Shown: positions 5,025 to 12,998 of the stretch, piece after piece
Position numbering within the stretch: the first letter of the stretch is position 1
Layout of the letters: each line of letters opens with the position of its first letter
Origin: DASRAJ01 sp039920305
GTDB taxonomy: Bacteria > Bacteroidota > Bacteroidia > Chitinophagales > UBA10324
Reading direction: 5' to 3'
NCBI GenBank assembly: GCA_039920305.1
Contig: JBDSEA010000048.1
Location: 1-16,458 of the forward strand
Length of the DNA: 16,458 nt
Position numbers and translations under genes: made by a program
Notes under the pieces: generated by a model
What the model saw: the letters and a program-made list of their open reading frames with translations, nothing else
Databases searched by the model: none
Told to the model about the DNA's origin: nothing

Positions 5025-6602
5025 CTAAAGCTCCTTCCGCAGCCGCGCCACGGGAATCTCTAATTGCTCCCGGTATTTTGCGACCGTTCTGCGTGCAATA
5101 TTATATCCCTTTTCTTTTAAAAGATGGGTAAGCTTCTGATCGCTTAGCGGATGCTTCTTGCTTTCAATTGCAATAAGGTCGGTTAGAATTTTTTTCACTT
5201 CCCTCGTTGAAACTTCTTCGCCGCTGTCAGTAGATAGCGATTCAGCAAAAAAGAATTTCAGCTTGAAAGTTCCGAATTCCGTTTGCACATACTTGCTGTT
5301 AGCCACCCGTGACACAGTTGAAATATCCAGTCCTGTCTTCTCGGCAATGTCTTTCAGGATCATGGGTTTGAGCTTGGTCTCATCACCCGAGAGAAAAAAT
5401 TCGTGCTGATGCTCCATGATTGCATTCATGGTGAGCAACAGCGTCTGCTGCCGCTGCTTGATCGCATCAATGAACCATTTGGCAGAATCAATTTTCTGCT
5501 TGATGAACATGACTGCCTCCTTCTGCGCTTTATCTCTTTTGGCGCCCTTCTGGTATTCCCGCATCATCTCTTTAAAGTGCTGGCTGATTCTAAGCTCGGG
5601 GACATTCATGTGGTTCAGCGAAATCTCCAGCTCACCGTCATTATTGATGATGTAAAAATCCGGAATGATGATCTTTTCAAATTCAGACGAGCCTGTAAAC
5701 GAGCTGCCGGGCTTGGGATTCAGGTGAGTGATGTGTGTGATCACCTGCTTGAACACATCATCGTCCACTTCGAGCTGCTTTTGCAATTTCTCATAGTGCT
5801 TCTTTACAAATTCATCAAAATGATCGCCTACAACTTTCAGACTAAGCTCCTTGACATGAGGGTGCTCATCGTCCCGTTCCAGTTGAAGAACAAGGCATTC
5901 TTTTAAATCCCGGGCGCCGGTGCCGGGCGGATCAAAACTCTGAATGATCCTCAGTACTTTTTCAAGCTCGGCTTCTGTACATAAAATATTCTGCGAAAAG
6001 GCAAGATCATCCACCATCGCATCAAGGGTACGGCGCAGGTAGCCATCATCGTCCATGCTTCCGATAATGTATTCACCCAGCTCATGGAGATGATCATCAA
6101 GCTCTTCCATGCCGAGCTGCTCATCAAGGTAGTCATGAAAACTCCGGGAAACAGCTACCGGTAAAACACGCTTGTCATCCTGCTCAGGGTAGTTGTCGTC
6201 GCGCATTTTATATTCTGCCACCTCATCCTCATCCATATAATCGGTGAGGTCGTTGTTATCAGAAGTTAAAAAGTCATCCTCAGCTTCCTCACTTTCTTCT
6301 GCTATTTCCTCTTCCTTCTCCTCCTTTTCCTCTTTCTCAGCCTCTGTTTCCGGCTCAGCTTCCGTTTCTTTTTCTGCTTCCGGCTCTTCTTTTACCTCTG
6401 GGGTGTCATCTTCACCGGAGGCCTGGAGCTCATCCTCACTGTCTTCTTCCTGCATGCCCTCCTCCAGTGCCGGGTTGCCTTCAAGCTCTTCCTTTATGCG
6501 TTGGTCGAGGGAATCCGTGGGAATTTGCAGCAGCTTGATTAATTGAATCTGCTGCGGTGATAATTTTTGAAGAAGCTTCTGTTGTAGGCCCTGCTTAATC
6601 AT
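5025..6602 (-). CDS. rpoN: RNA polymerase sigma-54 factor RpoN
   Basis: Sigma-54 directs RNA polymerase to -24/-12 promoters and needs an AAA+ enhancer-binding protein to melt DNA. The 525 residues follow the family order. Region I, which inhibits and contacts the activator, covers residues 1-47 (QQKLLQKLSPQQIQLIKLLQ). The acidic region II is unusually long, about 48-145, and glutamate-rich. The core-binding domain follows, with FDPPGTGARDLKECL near 223. The helix-turn-helix contains LKDIAEKTGLDISTVSRVAN and FGTFKLKFFF. The RpoN box ARRTVAKYRE lies at 503-512, nearly identical to the textbook sequence, so DNA recognition should be normal. The ATG at 6602 gives the standard N-terminus. The gene is divergent from asnS across 147 bp. 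No enhancer-binding protein is encoded in this window. Confidence 0.97.
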   Translation of the reverse strand: MIKQGLQQKLLQKLSPQQIQLIKLLQIPTDSLDQRIKEELEGNPALEEGMQEEDSEDELQASGEDDTPEVKEEPEAEKETEAEPETEAEKEEKEEKEEEIAEESEEAEDDFLTSDNNDLTDYMDEDEVAEYKMRDDNYPEQDDKRVLPVAVSRSFHDYLDEQLGMEELDDHLHELGEYIIGSMDDDGYLRRTLDAMVDDLAFSQNILCTEAELEKVLRIIQSFDPPGTGARDLKECLVLQLERDDEHPHVKELSLKVVGDHFDEFVKKHYEKLQKQLEVDDDVFKQVITHITHLNPKPGSSFTGSSEFEKIIIPDFYIINNDGELEISLNHMNVPELRISQHFKEMMREYQKGAKRDKAQKEAVMFIKQKIDSAKWFIDAIKQRQQTLLLTMNAIMEHQHEFFLSGDETKLKPMILKDIAEKTGLDISTVSRVANSKYVQTEFGTFKLKFFFAESLSTDSGEEVSTREVKKILTDLIAIESKKHPLSDQKLTHLLKEKGYNIARRTVAKYREQLEIPVARLRKEL

Positions 6603-6677
6603 AAGATTTGTTCAATTCCGCGTCTTGTCGTTATCCTGCAATAATACTTAAAACCACTCATGGAATGAGCGGGTTGC

Positions 6678-6698
6678 CAAATGACTCTCTGTCATTTG
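6678..6698. promoter_or_regulatory. Perfect palindrome before asnS (operator candidate)
   Basis: CAAATGAC, five bases TCTCT, then GTCATTTG form a perfect 8-bp inverted repeat. It ends four bases before the asnS -7 element and so covers the expected -33 region. This is a classical place for a repressor site; it could also be part of a structured leader of a longer transcript. The binding factor is unknown. Confidence 0.5.
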
Positions 6699-6702
6699 TT
6701 GC

Positions 6703-6710
6703 TATTTTTG
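6703..6710 (+). promoter_or_regulatory. Bacteroidota -7 promoter element for asnS
   Basis: TATTTTTG fits the Bacteroidota housekeeping -7 consensus TAnnTTTG at every fixed position. No TTG lies at the usual 19-21 bp upstream; the nearest (6674) is 26 bp away. The implied start of transcription near 6717 leaves a leader of about 33 bases before the ATG at 6750, which also argues against the upstream ATG at 6681 as the gene start. Confidence 0.45.
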
Positions 6711-6749
6711 CGGGTCTTTTTTTTAAAAGAACATCCCTTAAATTTAATT

Positions 6750-8273
6750 ATGAAACCGATTTTTATCCGTGAGTTATATCAATATGAGGGTCAGGAAGTA
6801 ACAGTACAGGGATGGTGTTCCAACAAGCGCAGCGGCAAGAGACTTTATTTCATAGTACTCAGGGATGGCTCAGGTTTTTGCCAGTGTGTAGCAGATGAAA
6901 AGAATACAGATGAGGCAAGCTTCGCAAATGCGGGCATGCTCAGCATGGAGAGTGCGTGCATCATCACCGGTAACGTGGTGAAGGATGAAAGACAGATGGG
7001 CGGTTTTGAAATACGGGCAAAAAAAGTAGAGATCATCAGCATTGCTGAAGAATTTCCCATTTCAAAAAAAGAGCATGGTGTAGATTTCCTTATGGATAAT
7101 CGCCACTTGTGGCTGCGTACACAGCGGCAGTGGGCAATCATGCGCATTCGCAATACGATCATCTTTTCCATTCATCAGTTTTTTCAGGAGCGCGGGTTCA
7201 TGCAGGCTGATTCTCCCATCTTCACAGCGAATGCTGTGGAAGGAACCAGCACACTTTTCCAAACTGACTTTTATGGCAAGCCTGCTTATCTCTCCCAAAG
7301 CGGACAGCTTTATGGTGAGGCCCTTGCAATGGCCTTCGGGAAGATTTACACCTTCGGTCCCACCTTCAGAGCAGAGAAATCAAAAACACGCCGGCATCTC
7401 TCTGAGTTCTGGATGATAGAGCCTGAAATGGCTTTTTATGATCTTGAAATGAATATGGAGCTTATTGAAGAAATGTTGAAATGTATCATCAGGAAAATCC
7501 TTGAGCAATGCAAGCAGGAATTTGCAATGATTGGAAGAGATACTTCCATACTTAGTGATCTTGCAGAAAAAAAATTTCCGCGGCTTACTTATGAGGAAGC
7601 CGTTCGCATCATCAAGGGCGAGCAGGATGTGAATGGAAAAAATTCAATTGTTTCACTGGAAGAGGAATTAAAGAATATTCAATCGAGGATTGATGTGACG
7701 GGAAAAGAAATTTCGGACCGTGAAGAAAAGATCAAAAATCCGGCGATGAAAAAAGGTGAGATCATTTTTAACCAGACCAGGATTGATCAGTTGAAAAATG
7801 AGTTAAAAGACCTGGAAGAAGATGAGCGCAACATCCCGGTTTGGATCTCCTCAGCAAAAAATTTTAGATCCGGTGATGATTTCGGTGGCAGTGATGAAAC
7901 GGTGATCACCCGCTTGTTCGATGTTCCCATCATGGTTTACAACTGGCCTCACGAAGTGAAAGCGTTTTATCTTAAGCGCGACCTGGATTCACGATGGGCT
8001 AAGGGCGTTGACGTACTTGCGCCGGAGGGGTATGGGGAGATCATTGGCGGAGGAGAAAGGGAAACGGATATCAGGCTGCTGAAAGAAAAAATTATTGAGC
8101 ACCAGTTGCCGATGAGTGCCTTTGAATGGTATCTGGATCTTCGCCGCTTCGGATCTGTTCCGCACGCAGGTTTTGGCTTAGGGCTTGAGCGGCTGGTTGC
8201 GTGGGTCTGCAAGCTGCCCCATGTAAGGGAAACAATTCCCTTTCCACGAATGTACGGGCGACTGGAGCCGTAA
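6750..8273 (+). CDS. asnS: Asparaginyl-tRNA synthetase with coiled-coil insert
   Basis: This cytosolic class IIb enzyme charges tRNA-Asn with asparagine using ATP. It has 507 residues from the ATG at 6750 (MKPIFIRELYQYEGQ). An OB-fold anticodon-binding domain (about 1-110, VTVQGWCSNKRSGKRLYFIVLRD) precedes the catalytic core. That core has motif 1 (GFMQADSPIFTANAVEGTS), motif 2 from residue 206 (FRAEKSKTRRHLSEFWMIEPE) and motif 3 from 474 (GFGLGLERL, with R481). The FRAE...RHL...EFWMIEPE pattern and LAPEGYGEIIGG indicate AsnRS rather than AspRS. Unusual is an inserted stretch, about 295-360, rich in Glu and Lys with heptad-like leucine/isoleucine spacing (LEEELKNIQSRID, QLKNELKDLEEDE), predicted to be a coiled coil. 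Earlier in-frame ATG 6681 would add an implausible hydrophobic leader lying over the promoter and palindrome. Confidence 0.95.
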   Translation: MKPIFIRELYQYEGQEVTVQGWCSNKRSGKRLYFIVLRDGSGFCQCVADEKNTDEASFANAGMLSMESACIITGNVVKDERQMGGFEIRAKKVEIISIAEEFPISKKEHGVDFLMDNRHLWLRTQRQWAIMRIRNTIIFSIHQFFQERGFMQADSPIFTANAVEGTSTLFQTDFYGKPAYLSQSGQLYGEALAMAFGKIYTFGPTFRAEKSKTRRHLSEFWMIEPEMAFYDLEMNMELIEEMLKCIIRKILEQCKQEFAMIGRDTSILSDLAEKKFPRLTYEEAVRIIKGEQDVNGKNSIVSLEEELKNIQSRIDVTGKEISDREEKIKNPAMKKGEIIFNQTRIDQLKNELKDLEEDERNIPVWISSAKNFRSGDDFGGSDETVITRLFDVPIMVYNWPHEVKAFYLKRDLDSRWAKGVDVLAPEGYGEIIGGGERETDIRLLKEKIIEHQLPMSAFEWYLDLRRFGSVPHAGFGLGLERLVAWVCKLPHVRETIPFPRMYGRLEP

Positions 8274-8411
8274 CTCATTATACAACCAGCAGGGGTTTTT
8301 ACCAATTTTTTTAATAACAGGATCAGCTCCTTTTTGCTTTTGCCCGTAAAGCATCCCGTCACACTGGAACAAATTTCAGAAAGGGCAGAAAAAAATTATT
8401 TACTGAGCCGG

Positions 8412-9242
8412 CTATTTGTGGGCTATAAAAACCGGCAGTGATTTATCTTTTAGCAATTTGCCTGCTGTGCTTCGTGAAAAAAACCTGGAAACTCCGCTTC
8501 TGCCATAAGCACCCATCACAACAAGCGGATTGGCCTGCATCTCTGCAAAATTCAGGATGGCATCATCCGGTTGTCCACTAATCGTTTCCTCATTGAGATT
8601 TACATAATGCGCTTTTAGATATTCCCTGATCAGCCCGCCGTGTTGTTCAGTTGATTCTTCCTTAGATTTTACGATATGAATCAGGGTAGCGGCAGCGTGA
8701 AATATGTCTTCAGGAAAAAGAAGCGTAAACTGCTTGATTGCAAAAGCCGAATGTGGCTTGCTATCGAAAGCAAAGAGAATGTTTTCAATTGGCATGTAAT
8801 TACCTGGAACAATAAGCACCGGGCATTCAGCATCAAGGAGCACATCCTTAAGAATGCTTCCTTCACCTGCAACACCTGAAAAAAAGTCCTGGTAGCCGAG
8901 AATGATCAGATCGGCATACCTGCTCTCTTTTACCAGTTCATTCGCCGGAACTCCTTTATCTAAATGTGTCTTAAAATTCACTCCGGCAGCATTACACTTT
9001 TCCATGAAGGATGCCATGTTCTCTTCTGTTTTACCTTCTGATTCCTTTTCCATGCGGTTTAGAAGATGGGCATCGAAAGCAAAGTAATCCTCGCCGAACA
9101 GCGCAGCATATCCTATATAGCTCAGGTCCTCAATGAATACACCGACTATGAGAGATTTCTGTTTTGCTGAAATGTGTAACGCATGCTCCAGTGCTCCTGA
9201 TGAAAAAGAGGAACTGCCAAAAGCGACAAGAATTTTTTTCAT
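8412..9242 (-). CDS. Tandem universal stress protein (two UspA domains)
   Basis: This 276-residue cytosolic protein contains two universal stress protein domains, about 1-146 and 152-276, forming an internal pseudo-dimer. Each opens with a hydrophobic strand (KKILVAFGSSSFSSGALEHAL; IENILFAFDSK) and ends with PVLIVP or PVFIAHK. The second domain carries the nucleotide-binding pattern GAYGRSGVSRFFSRST from residue 244. It fits G-2x-G-9x-G-S/T except that arginine replaces the last glycine. The first domain's equivalent (GYQDFFSGVAGEGS) is more degenerate. Usp proteins are induced under starvation, oxygen or redox stress; what this one binds is open. The ATG at 9242 is the only sensible start. 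It is convergent with asnS and divergent from the acyltransferase gene. A TAATTTTG element just upstream may be its promoter. Confidence 0.9.
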   Translation of the reverse strand: MKKILVAFGSSSFSSGALEHALHISAKQKSLIVGVFIEDLSYIGYAALFGEDYFAFDAHLLNRMEKESEGKTEENMASFMEKCNAAGVNFKTHLDKGVPANELVKESRYADLIILGYQDFFSGVAGEGSILKDVLLDAECPVLIVPGNYMPIENILFAFDSKPHSAFAIKQFTLLFPEDIFHAAATLIHIVKSKEESTEQHGGLIREYLKAHYVNLNEETISGQPDDAILNFAEMQANPLVVMGAYGRSGVSRFFSRSTAGKLLKDKSLPVFIAHK

Positions 9243-9262
9243 AGAATTTTTTTTTCTTCAAT

Positions 9263-9270
9263 CAAAATTA
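9263..9270 (-). promoter_or_regulatory. Bacteroidota -7 promoter element for the usp gene
   Basis: Read on the minus strand, TAATTTTG fits TAnnTTTG at every fixed position and lies 20 bases before the usp ATG, implying a short leader. I see no TTG at the expected -33 distance, so this is a half-supported promoter. Confidence 0.4.
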
Positions 9271-9345
9271 GATTTACTTCCTAAGAAAATTCCCACTTTC
9301 ACCTGCATTTGGTTATTTTCAAAGTGAATACAACCCGGGAATAAT

Positions 9346-10470
9346 TTGAGCAGATCGGTAAAGCCATACTTTAGAAATCTTGATGCACTCCGGTTCTTTG
9401 CGGCAATTGGAGTATTTCTGCTGCATGCTCTCAACGTTCACATTGAAGGAAGCAATGAGCCCGGTTGGATGCAGCCTGTGCGTGACTTTGCCACCACGGG
9501 GGCACTTGGTATCAACCTGCTGCACGTAATGAGCGGTTTTCTTATCACGCTTTTATTGTTGCAGGAAGAAAAATATCATGGCACATTCAGCGTGACAAAA
9601 TATTACCTGCGTAGAACACTGCGCATCTGGCCACTTTACCTGCTCATCATTACCATTTCCTTTTTTGTGATTCCGCCTATCATGAATTTTTTGGGAAGTG
9701 ACTATCATGAAACTGCAAACCCTCTTGCTTACTATTTTTTCTGGGGAAACTTTTCCATTATTGAATATGGTTTTCCCTATTCACCGGTACTGGCAGTACT
9801 ATGGTCAGTATCAGTGGAAGAACAATTTTATATAGGGTGGCCCTGGCTTATAAGGCTTTTCAAAAAAAACAGGTGGGTGCTTTTATTGTCCGTGATTATA
9901 ATAAGCACCCTTTTCAGAATTTACTTCTGGCAGGATGGAAAGCACCTCTTCTTTAATACACTCTGCATCATGAGTGATTTTGCAATCGGGGCCGGCATCG
10001 CCTTCAGTGCAGTTAACGAACCTCCTTTTTTTCTCCGGCTCAAAAAACTTTCACGCTCACTCATCAGGGTGATTTACATCATCATCGCACTAGTGCTTAT
10101 TTTTTATCACCCCCTTTTTGACTCATTGGTTGCAGTAATTAGCGAGCGGTTCGTTTTGGGGGTTGCTTTCGGATGGATCATATTTGAACAGGCATATTGT
10201 GAAAACCGTGCATTCAACCTGTATCGCATTCCCGGATTTACCTGGCTGGGAAAAAGAACGTTCGGGTTGTATTGCTTTCATGAAGCAGGAATTATTGCCT
10301 CCATAAAAATTTTAACTGCGGCAGGATTTATTCAATTCACAACCGGTTATGCCCTGGCAATGCCGCTTATGGCTTTCATGATCACTGTTACACTTGCTGC
10401 ACTGAGTTATCGCTATTTTGAGAAGCCTTTTCTCGAATTGAAAGAAAAATTTGAAGTGGTTAAGGGTTAG
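9346..10470 (+). CDS. Acyltransferase-3 family membrane protein (OafA/YrhL-like)
   Basis: This 374-residue protein has about ten membrane helices. It belongs to the acyltransferase-3 family, which moves acetyl or other acyl groups across the inner membrane onto surface sugars such as O-antigen, capsule or glycolipids. Family marks are LDALRFFAAIGVFLLHALN at the N-terminus with the essential-type histidine H27, the arginine motif LRRTLRIWPLY (R89, R90, R93), VLWSVSVEEQFYIGWP (E158/E159), FGLYCFHEAGI late on, and the closing YRYFEKPFLELK. There is no C-terminal SGNH domain, so it is the short single-domain type. The start is a TTG at 9346 with GGGA nearby; no ATG is in frame early enough to keep the first helix. 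It stands alone, divergent from usp and convergent with ctaA with only 11 bp between stops. The acceptor sugar cannot be told. Confidence 0.93.
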   Translation: MSRSVKPYFRNLDALRFFAAIGVFLLHALNVHIEGSNEPGWMQPVRDFATTGALGINLLHVMSGFLITLLLLQEEKYHGTFSVTKYYLRRTLRIWPLYLLIITISFFVIPPIMNFLGSDYHETANPLAYYFFWGNFSIIEYGFPYSPVLAVLWSVSVEEQFYIGWPWLIRLFKKNRWVLLLSVIIISTLFRIYFWQDGKHLFFNTLCIMSDFAIGAGIAFSAVNEPPFFLRLKKLSRSLIRVIYIIIALVLIFYHPLFDSLVAVISERFVLGVAFGWIIFEQAYCENRAFNLYRIPGFTWLGKRTFGLYCFHEAGIIASIKILTAAGFIQFTTGYALAMPLMAFMITVTLAALSYRYFEKPFLELKEKFEVVKG

Positions 10471-10481
10471 TTGCGGGGCAA

Positions 10482-11555
10482 TTATCGCATTGGCTTTCCC
10501 CCATAAACAGTGGCAGAATAAATTTTTCCAGAAGCGAAAATTTGATAGAGTAAAATGGTGATGGCAAGAAGTAAAAGCACAGCGCACATCTGGTGTGCTG
10601 CAGCAAGTGCTATCGGAATCTTGCCAAGAGAATTCAGCAGCGTAAAAATTCCCAGAAGCACCTGGGCGATTACAAGCACGGGGAGAAGAATTAATATCCG
10701 GGAAAAGAAAGCGGTAACTACTTTCTTTCTTGTAATGAAATAAAATATTAAAATAAGAGATGCAATCAGCAAACCGAGTGACCGGTGAAGCAGCTGAATC
10801 ATCGCAATATTCTGAAAGAAGTTGCTCCCCGGTGGTGAATTTGAAAATAAATTTTCAGGAATCCATTGTGATCCTATTTTAGGAAAAGTCGGATAAAAAA
10901 GTGCGGCATGATTTCCAGCCATCAGGCCGCCATAAAAAATCTGTATAAATAATAATACTGACAACAGCACAATGAAAAATTTCAGGCCTGAAACATTTTC
11001 TTTTTCGGGTAAAGGCCGTAATACCTCCAATGCCAGCCAGGTCAGGTAACAAAGTAGTATCAATGCAAGAATCAGATGAACACTCAGATCAATTGCATTC
11101 ACCCATGGTCTGTCAATCAATCCGCTTTTAACCATGATCCACCCCATCAATCCCTGTAGTCCGCCAAGTAAAAATGCAATAGCGAGCTTCGCAAGAAGTG
11201 TTTTTGAAATCTTCCTGCTTACCAGGAAAAAAACAAGTGGTATGAAAAAAACAGGTATGAACAACCGCGCCCACAGGCGATGAATAAATTCCCACCAGTA
11301 AATATTTTTAAACCCGTCCAGCGACATTTCATAATTCATCAGCTTGTATTGCGGGAATAATTTATACTGTTCGAATGCCTGCTGCCAATGATCATGATTC
11401 ATGGGAGGTACAGAGCCCAGAATCAGGTTCCACTCAGTGATGGACAAGCCTGATCCGGTAAGCCTTGTGATTCCACCAAGCAATATCTGGATCACAATCA
11501 TGAACACACCGGTCAATAACCAGGTGCCAACTTGCTTTCGGGATTTATTATTCAT
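10482..11555 (-). CDS. ctaA: Haem A synthase, COX15/type-2 CtaA
   Basis: Haem A synthase oxidises the C8 methyl of haem O to a formyl group, making haem A for aa3-type cytochrome oxidases. The 357-residue protein has about eight membrane helices and the family marks GGITRLTGSGLSITEW (28-42), WEFIHRLWAR, LQGLMGWIMVKSGL and LLHRSLG. The four haem-ligand-type histidines are visible at H92, H160, H257 and H321. It lacks the paired loop cysteines of Bacillus CtaA and has the long loop typical of the COX15 (mitochondrial/alphaproteobacterial) branch. The ATG at 11555 gives the standard start. It is probably the last gene of a five-gene minus-strand operon, 45 bp after the cytochrome c/monooxygenase gene. 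No cytochrome oxidase or haem O synthase gene lies in the window. Confidence 0.95.
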   Translation of the reverse strand: MNNKSRKQVGTWLLTGVFMIVIQILLGGITRLTGSGLSITEWNLILGSVPPMNHDHWQQAFEQYKLFPQYKLMNYEMSLDGFKNIYWWEFIHRLWARLFIPVFFIPLVFFLVSRKISKTLLAKLAIAFLLGGLQGLMGWIMVKSGLIDRPWVNAIDLSVHLILALILLCYLTWLALEVLRPLPEKENVSGLKFFIVLLSVLLFIQIFYGGLMAGNHAALFYPTFPKIGSQWIPENLFSNSPPGSNFFQNIAMIQLLHRSLGLLIASLILIFYFITRKKVVTAFFSRILILLPVLVIAQVLLGIFTLLNSLGKIPIALAAAHQMCAVLLLLAITILLYQIFASGKIYSATVYGGKPMR

Positions 11556-11600
11556 ACACAGAAAGAAAGCAAAAATACTTTTGGAAAAACAAGCCCGGTC

Positions 11601-12998
11601 TTATTTCTTCGATGAAACTGATTCCAGGCTGATATTTTCATCACCGTATTGATAGGGCAAATAAGTCATGATGAATTGCAGCATTTCATCAGAGCTTCGC
11701 ATGCTGCCGTTTCTTCCTTCCACCTGTTTTGGCGGACTATTGGGATTGTTTGGATTGCCTGCGGTATTATCCATTACCGCAATTACTTCAATGGTTGATC
11801 CTGCGGGAATGTGCAGCATTTTTTTATAAGTATAGAAATACTGCCACCGGAAATCCCAATTGTGAATCCGGATCAATGGAATGGTATCACCTTCCGGCTT
11901 TACAGCATAGGCCAGAAAAGATTTTCCAAGCAGGTGCATGTGGGGATTTATGGTCAGCAGCGAAATGTCATTCAGAATTTTAGCCCGGATGGTAAATGTT
12001 ATTACAGTATCCGGAGGAATGACAAGAGGCGGAATAATTTCACCTACACCGAGAGTACCAAGCTGAATTTCTTTCGTGGGTCGTTTCGGAGGGGTTTTTC
12101 CAAAAAAAATATTTACATAGGAGTTATCCCGGACATCTACCGGTGACGGACCATAGTGAATATCATTGAGATAAATCAAATTTTTTTGAGAGGTAAAAAA
12201 TCCGCCTATGCCCTCAGGATAAATGGTCCCGAACACGCCGGGCAAATAATTTGTAGCTGACAATTCTACGCGAGGGTTGCTCCCATCATCATTAAGCAGT
12301 TGCATTTTCCTCAATACATCCTCCCGCGTTTCATTCTTTGTATCAAGAACAAATTCACCTTCAAATACACTTTTTTTATTCCCGTTTTCAAAAGTAATGA
12401 GATGACCATTTACATGATGTACATATTTACTGCCGGGCACAAACTCAATTGCACGAATGAAAGTATCATTCGGAAGATCAAGCGGAATTTTCATTACCAG
12501 GAACTGATCAGTATGATCCCCTCTCACAGGAAATGGTTTGATGTGAAGCTGTAAATCAGGCTTGCCAATAAGCGAGCCCGATGGAAATTCCGGCGCCCGG
12601 GGTGCGTTTGTAAGGTCACCGGTTGCAGAACCCTGATCTGCCCATTCCTTAATGATTTTAATTTCTTCCCCGCTTAAAAAATTTTCATCACAGAAATGTG
12701 AGTATTCCGGATCAGCAGGCCATGGCGGCATGAGACGCTTATCCACGACAGCTTTGATGGTAAGGGATCTTTTGGCAACATCATTATATGTAAGCAAGCT
12801 AAAAGGGGCTGCAGTACCCGGATGATGGCAGTTGCTGCAATGCTCATAGATGATCGGTGCAACATCACCCGCGAAAGTGCGCTGGGTTTCCGGTTTGCAG
12901 GAACTTATACCGATTGCACAGAGCAGGAATAGCCAAAGCTTACATAAGCTGAAAGTTCCGGCAGGCATTACTCCCCGGTCATTCACTCGATATAGCAT
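11601..12998 (-). CDS. Lipoprotein: c-type haem domain plus copper type II monooxygenase-like domain
   Basis: This periplasmic lipoprotein has 465 residues. A signal peptide ends in a lipobox with Cys34 (GISSC). A short cytochrome c domain follows: CSNCH (C54, C57, H58) attaches haem, and MPPWP (M90) may supply the distal ligand. The remainder resembles peptidylglycine/dopamine hydroxylase-type copper monooxygenases: HHVNGHL (H194, H195), H281 in DIHYGP, the HxH pair H353/H355 in NPHMHLLGKS, and a late methionine (M439) matching the two copper sites of that fold. Substrate and true activity are unknown; joining a haem domain suggests direct electron delivery instead of ascorbate. The ATG at 12998 overlaps the redoxin gene by 16 bp, implying coupled translation. 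An alternative ATG at 12968, just after GGGGAG, also leaves a full signal peptide. Confidence 0.85.
   Translation of the reverse strand: MLYRVNDRGVMPAGTFSLCKLWLFLLCAIGISSCKPETQRTFAGDVAPIIYEHCSNCHHPGTAAPFSLLTYNDVAKRSLTIKAVVDKRLMPPWPADPEYSHFCDENFLSGEEIKIIKEWADQGSATGDLTNAPRAPEFPSGSLIGKPDLQLHIKPFPVRGDHTDQFLVMKIPLDLPNDTFIRAIEFVPGSKYVHHVNGHLITFENGNKKSVFEGEFVLDTKNETREDVLRKMQLLNDDGSNPRVELSATNYLPGVFGTIYPEGIGGFFTSQKNLIYLNDIHYGPSPVDVRDNSYVNIFFGKTPPKRPTKEIQLGTLGVGEIIPPLVIPPDTVITFTIRAKILNDISLLTINPHMHLLGKSFLAYAVKPEGDTIPLIRIHNWDFRWQYFYTYKKMLHIPAGSTIEVIAVMDNTAGNPNNPNSPPKQVEGRNGSMRSSDEMLQFIMTYLPYQYGDENISLESVSSKK

Noticed and set aside
6681..6749. N-terminal extension of asnS (MTLCHLLLFLRVFF...)
   Set aside because: It runs across the palindrome and -7 element and is hydrophobic, unlike the start of any AsnRS; MKPIFIREL at 6750 is the natural start.
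8310..8345. Rho-independent terminator after asnS (AGGA...TCCTTTTT)
   Set aside because: The stem is only four base pairs, too weak to support a call.
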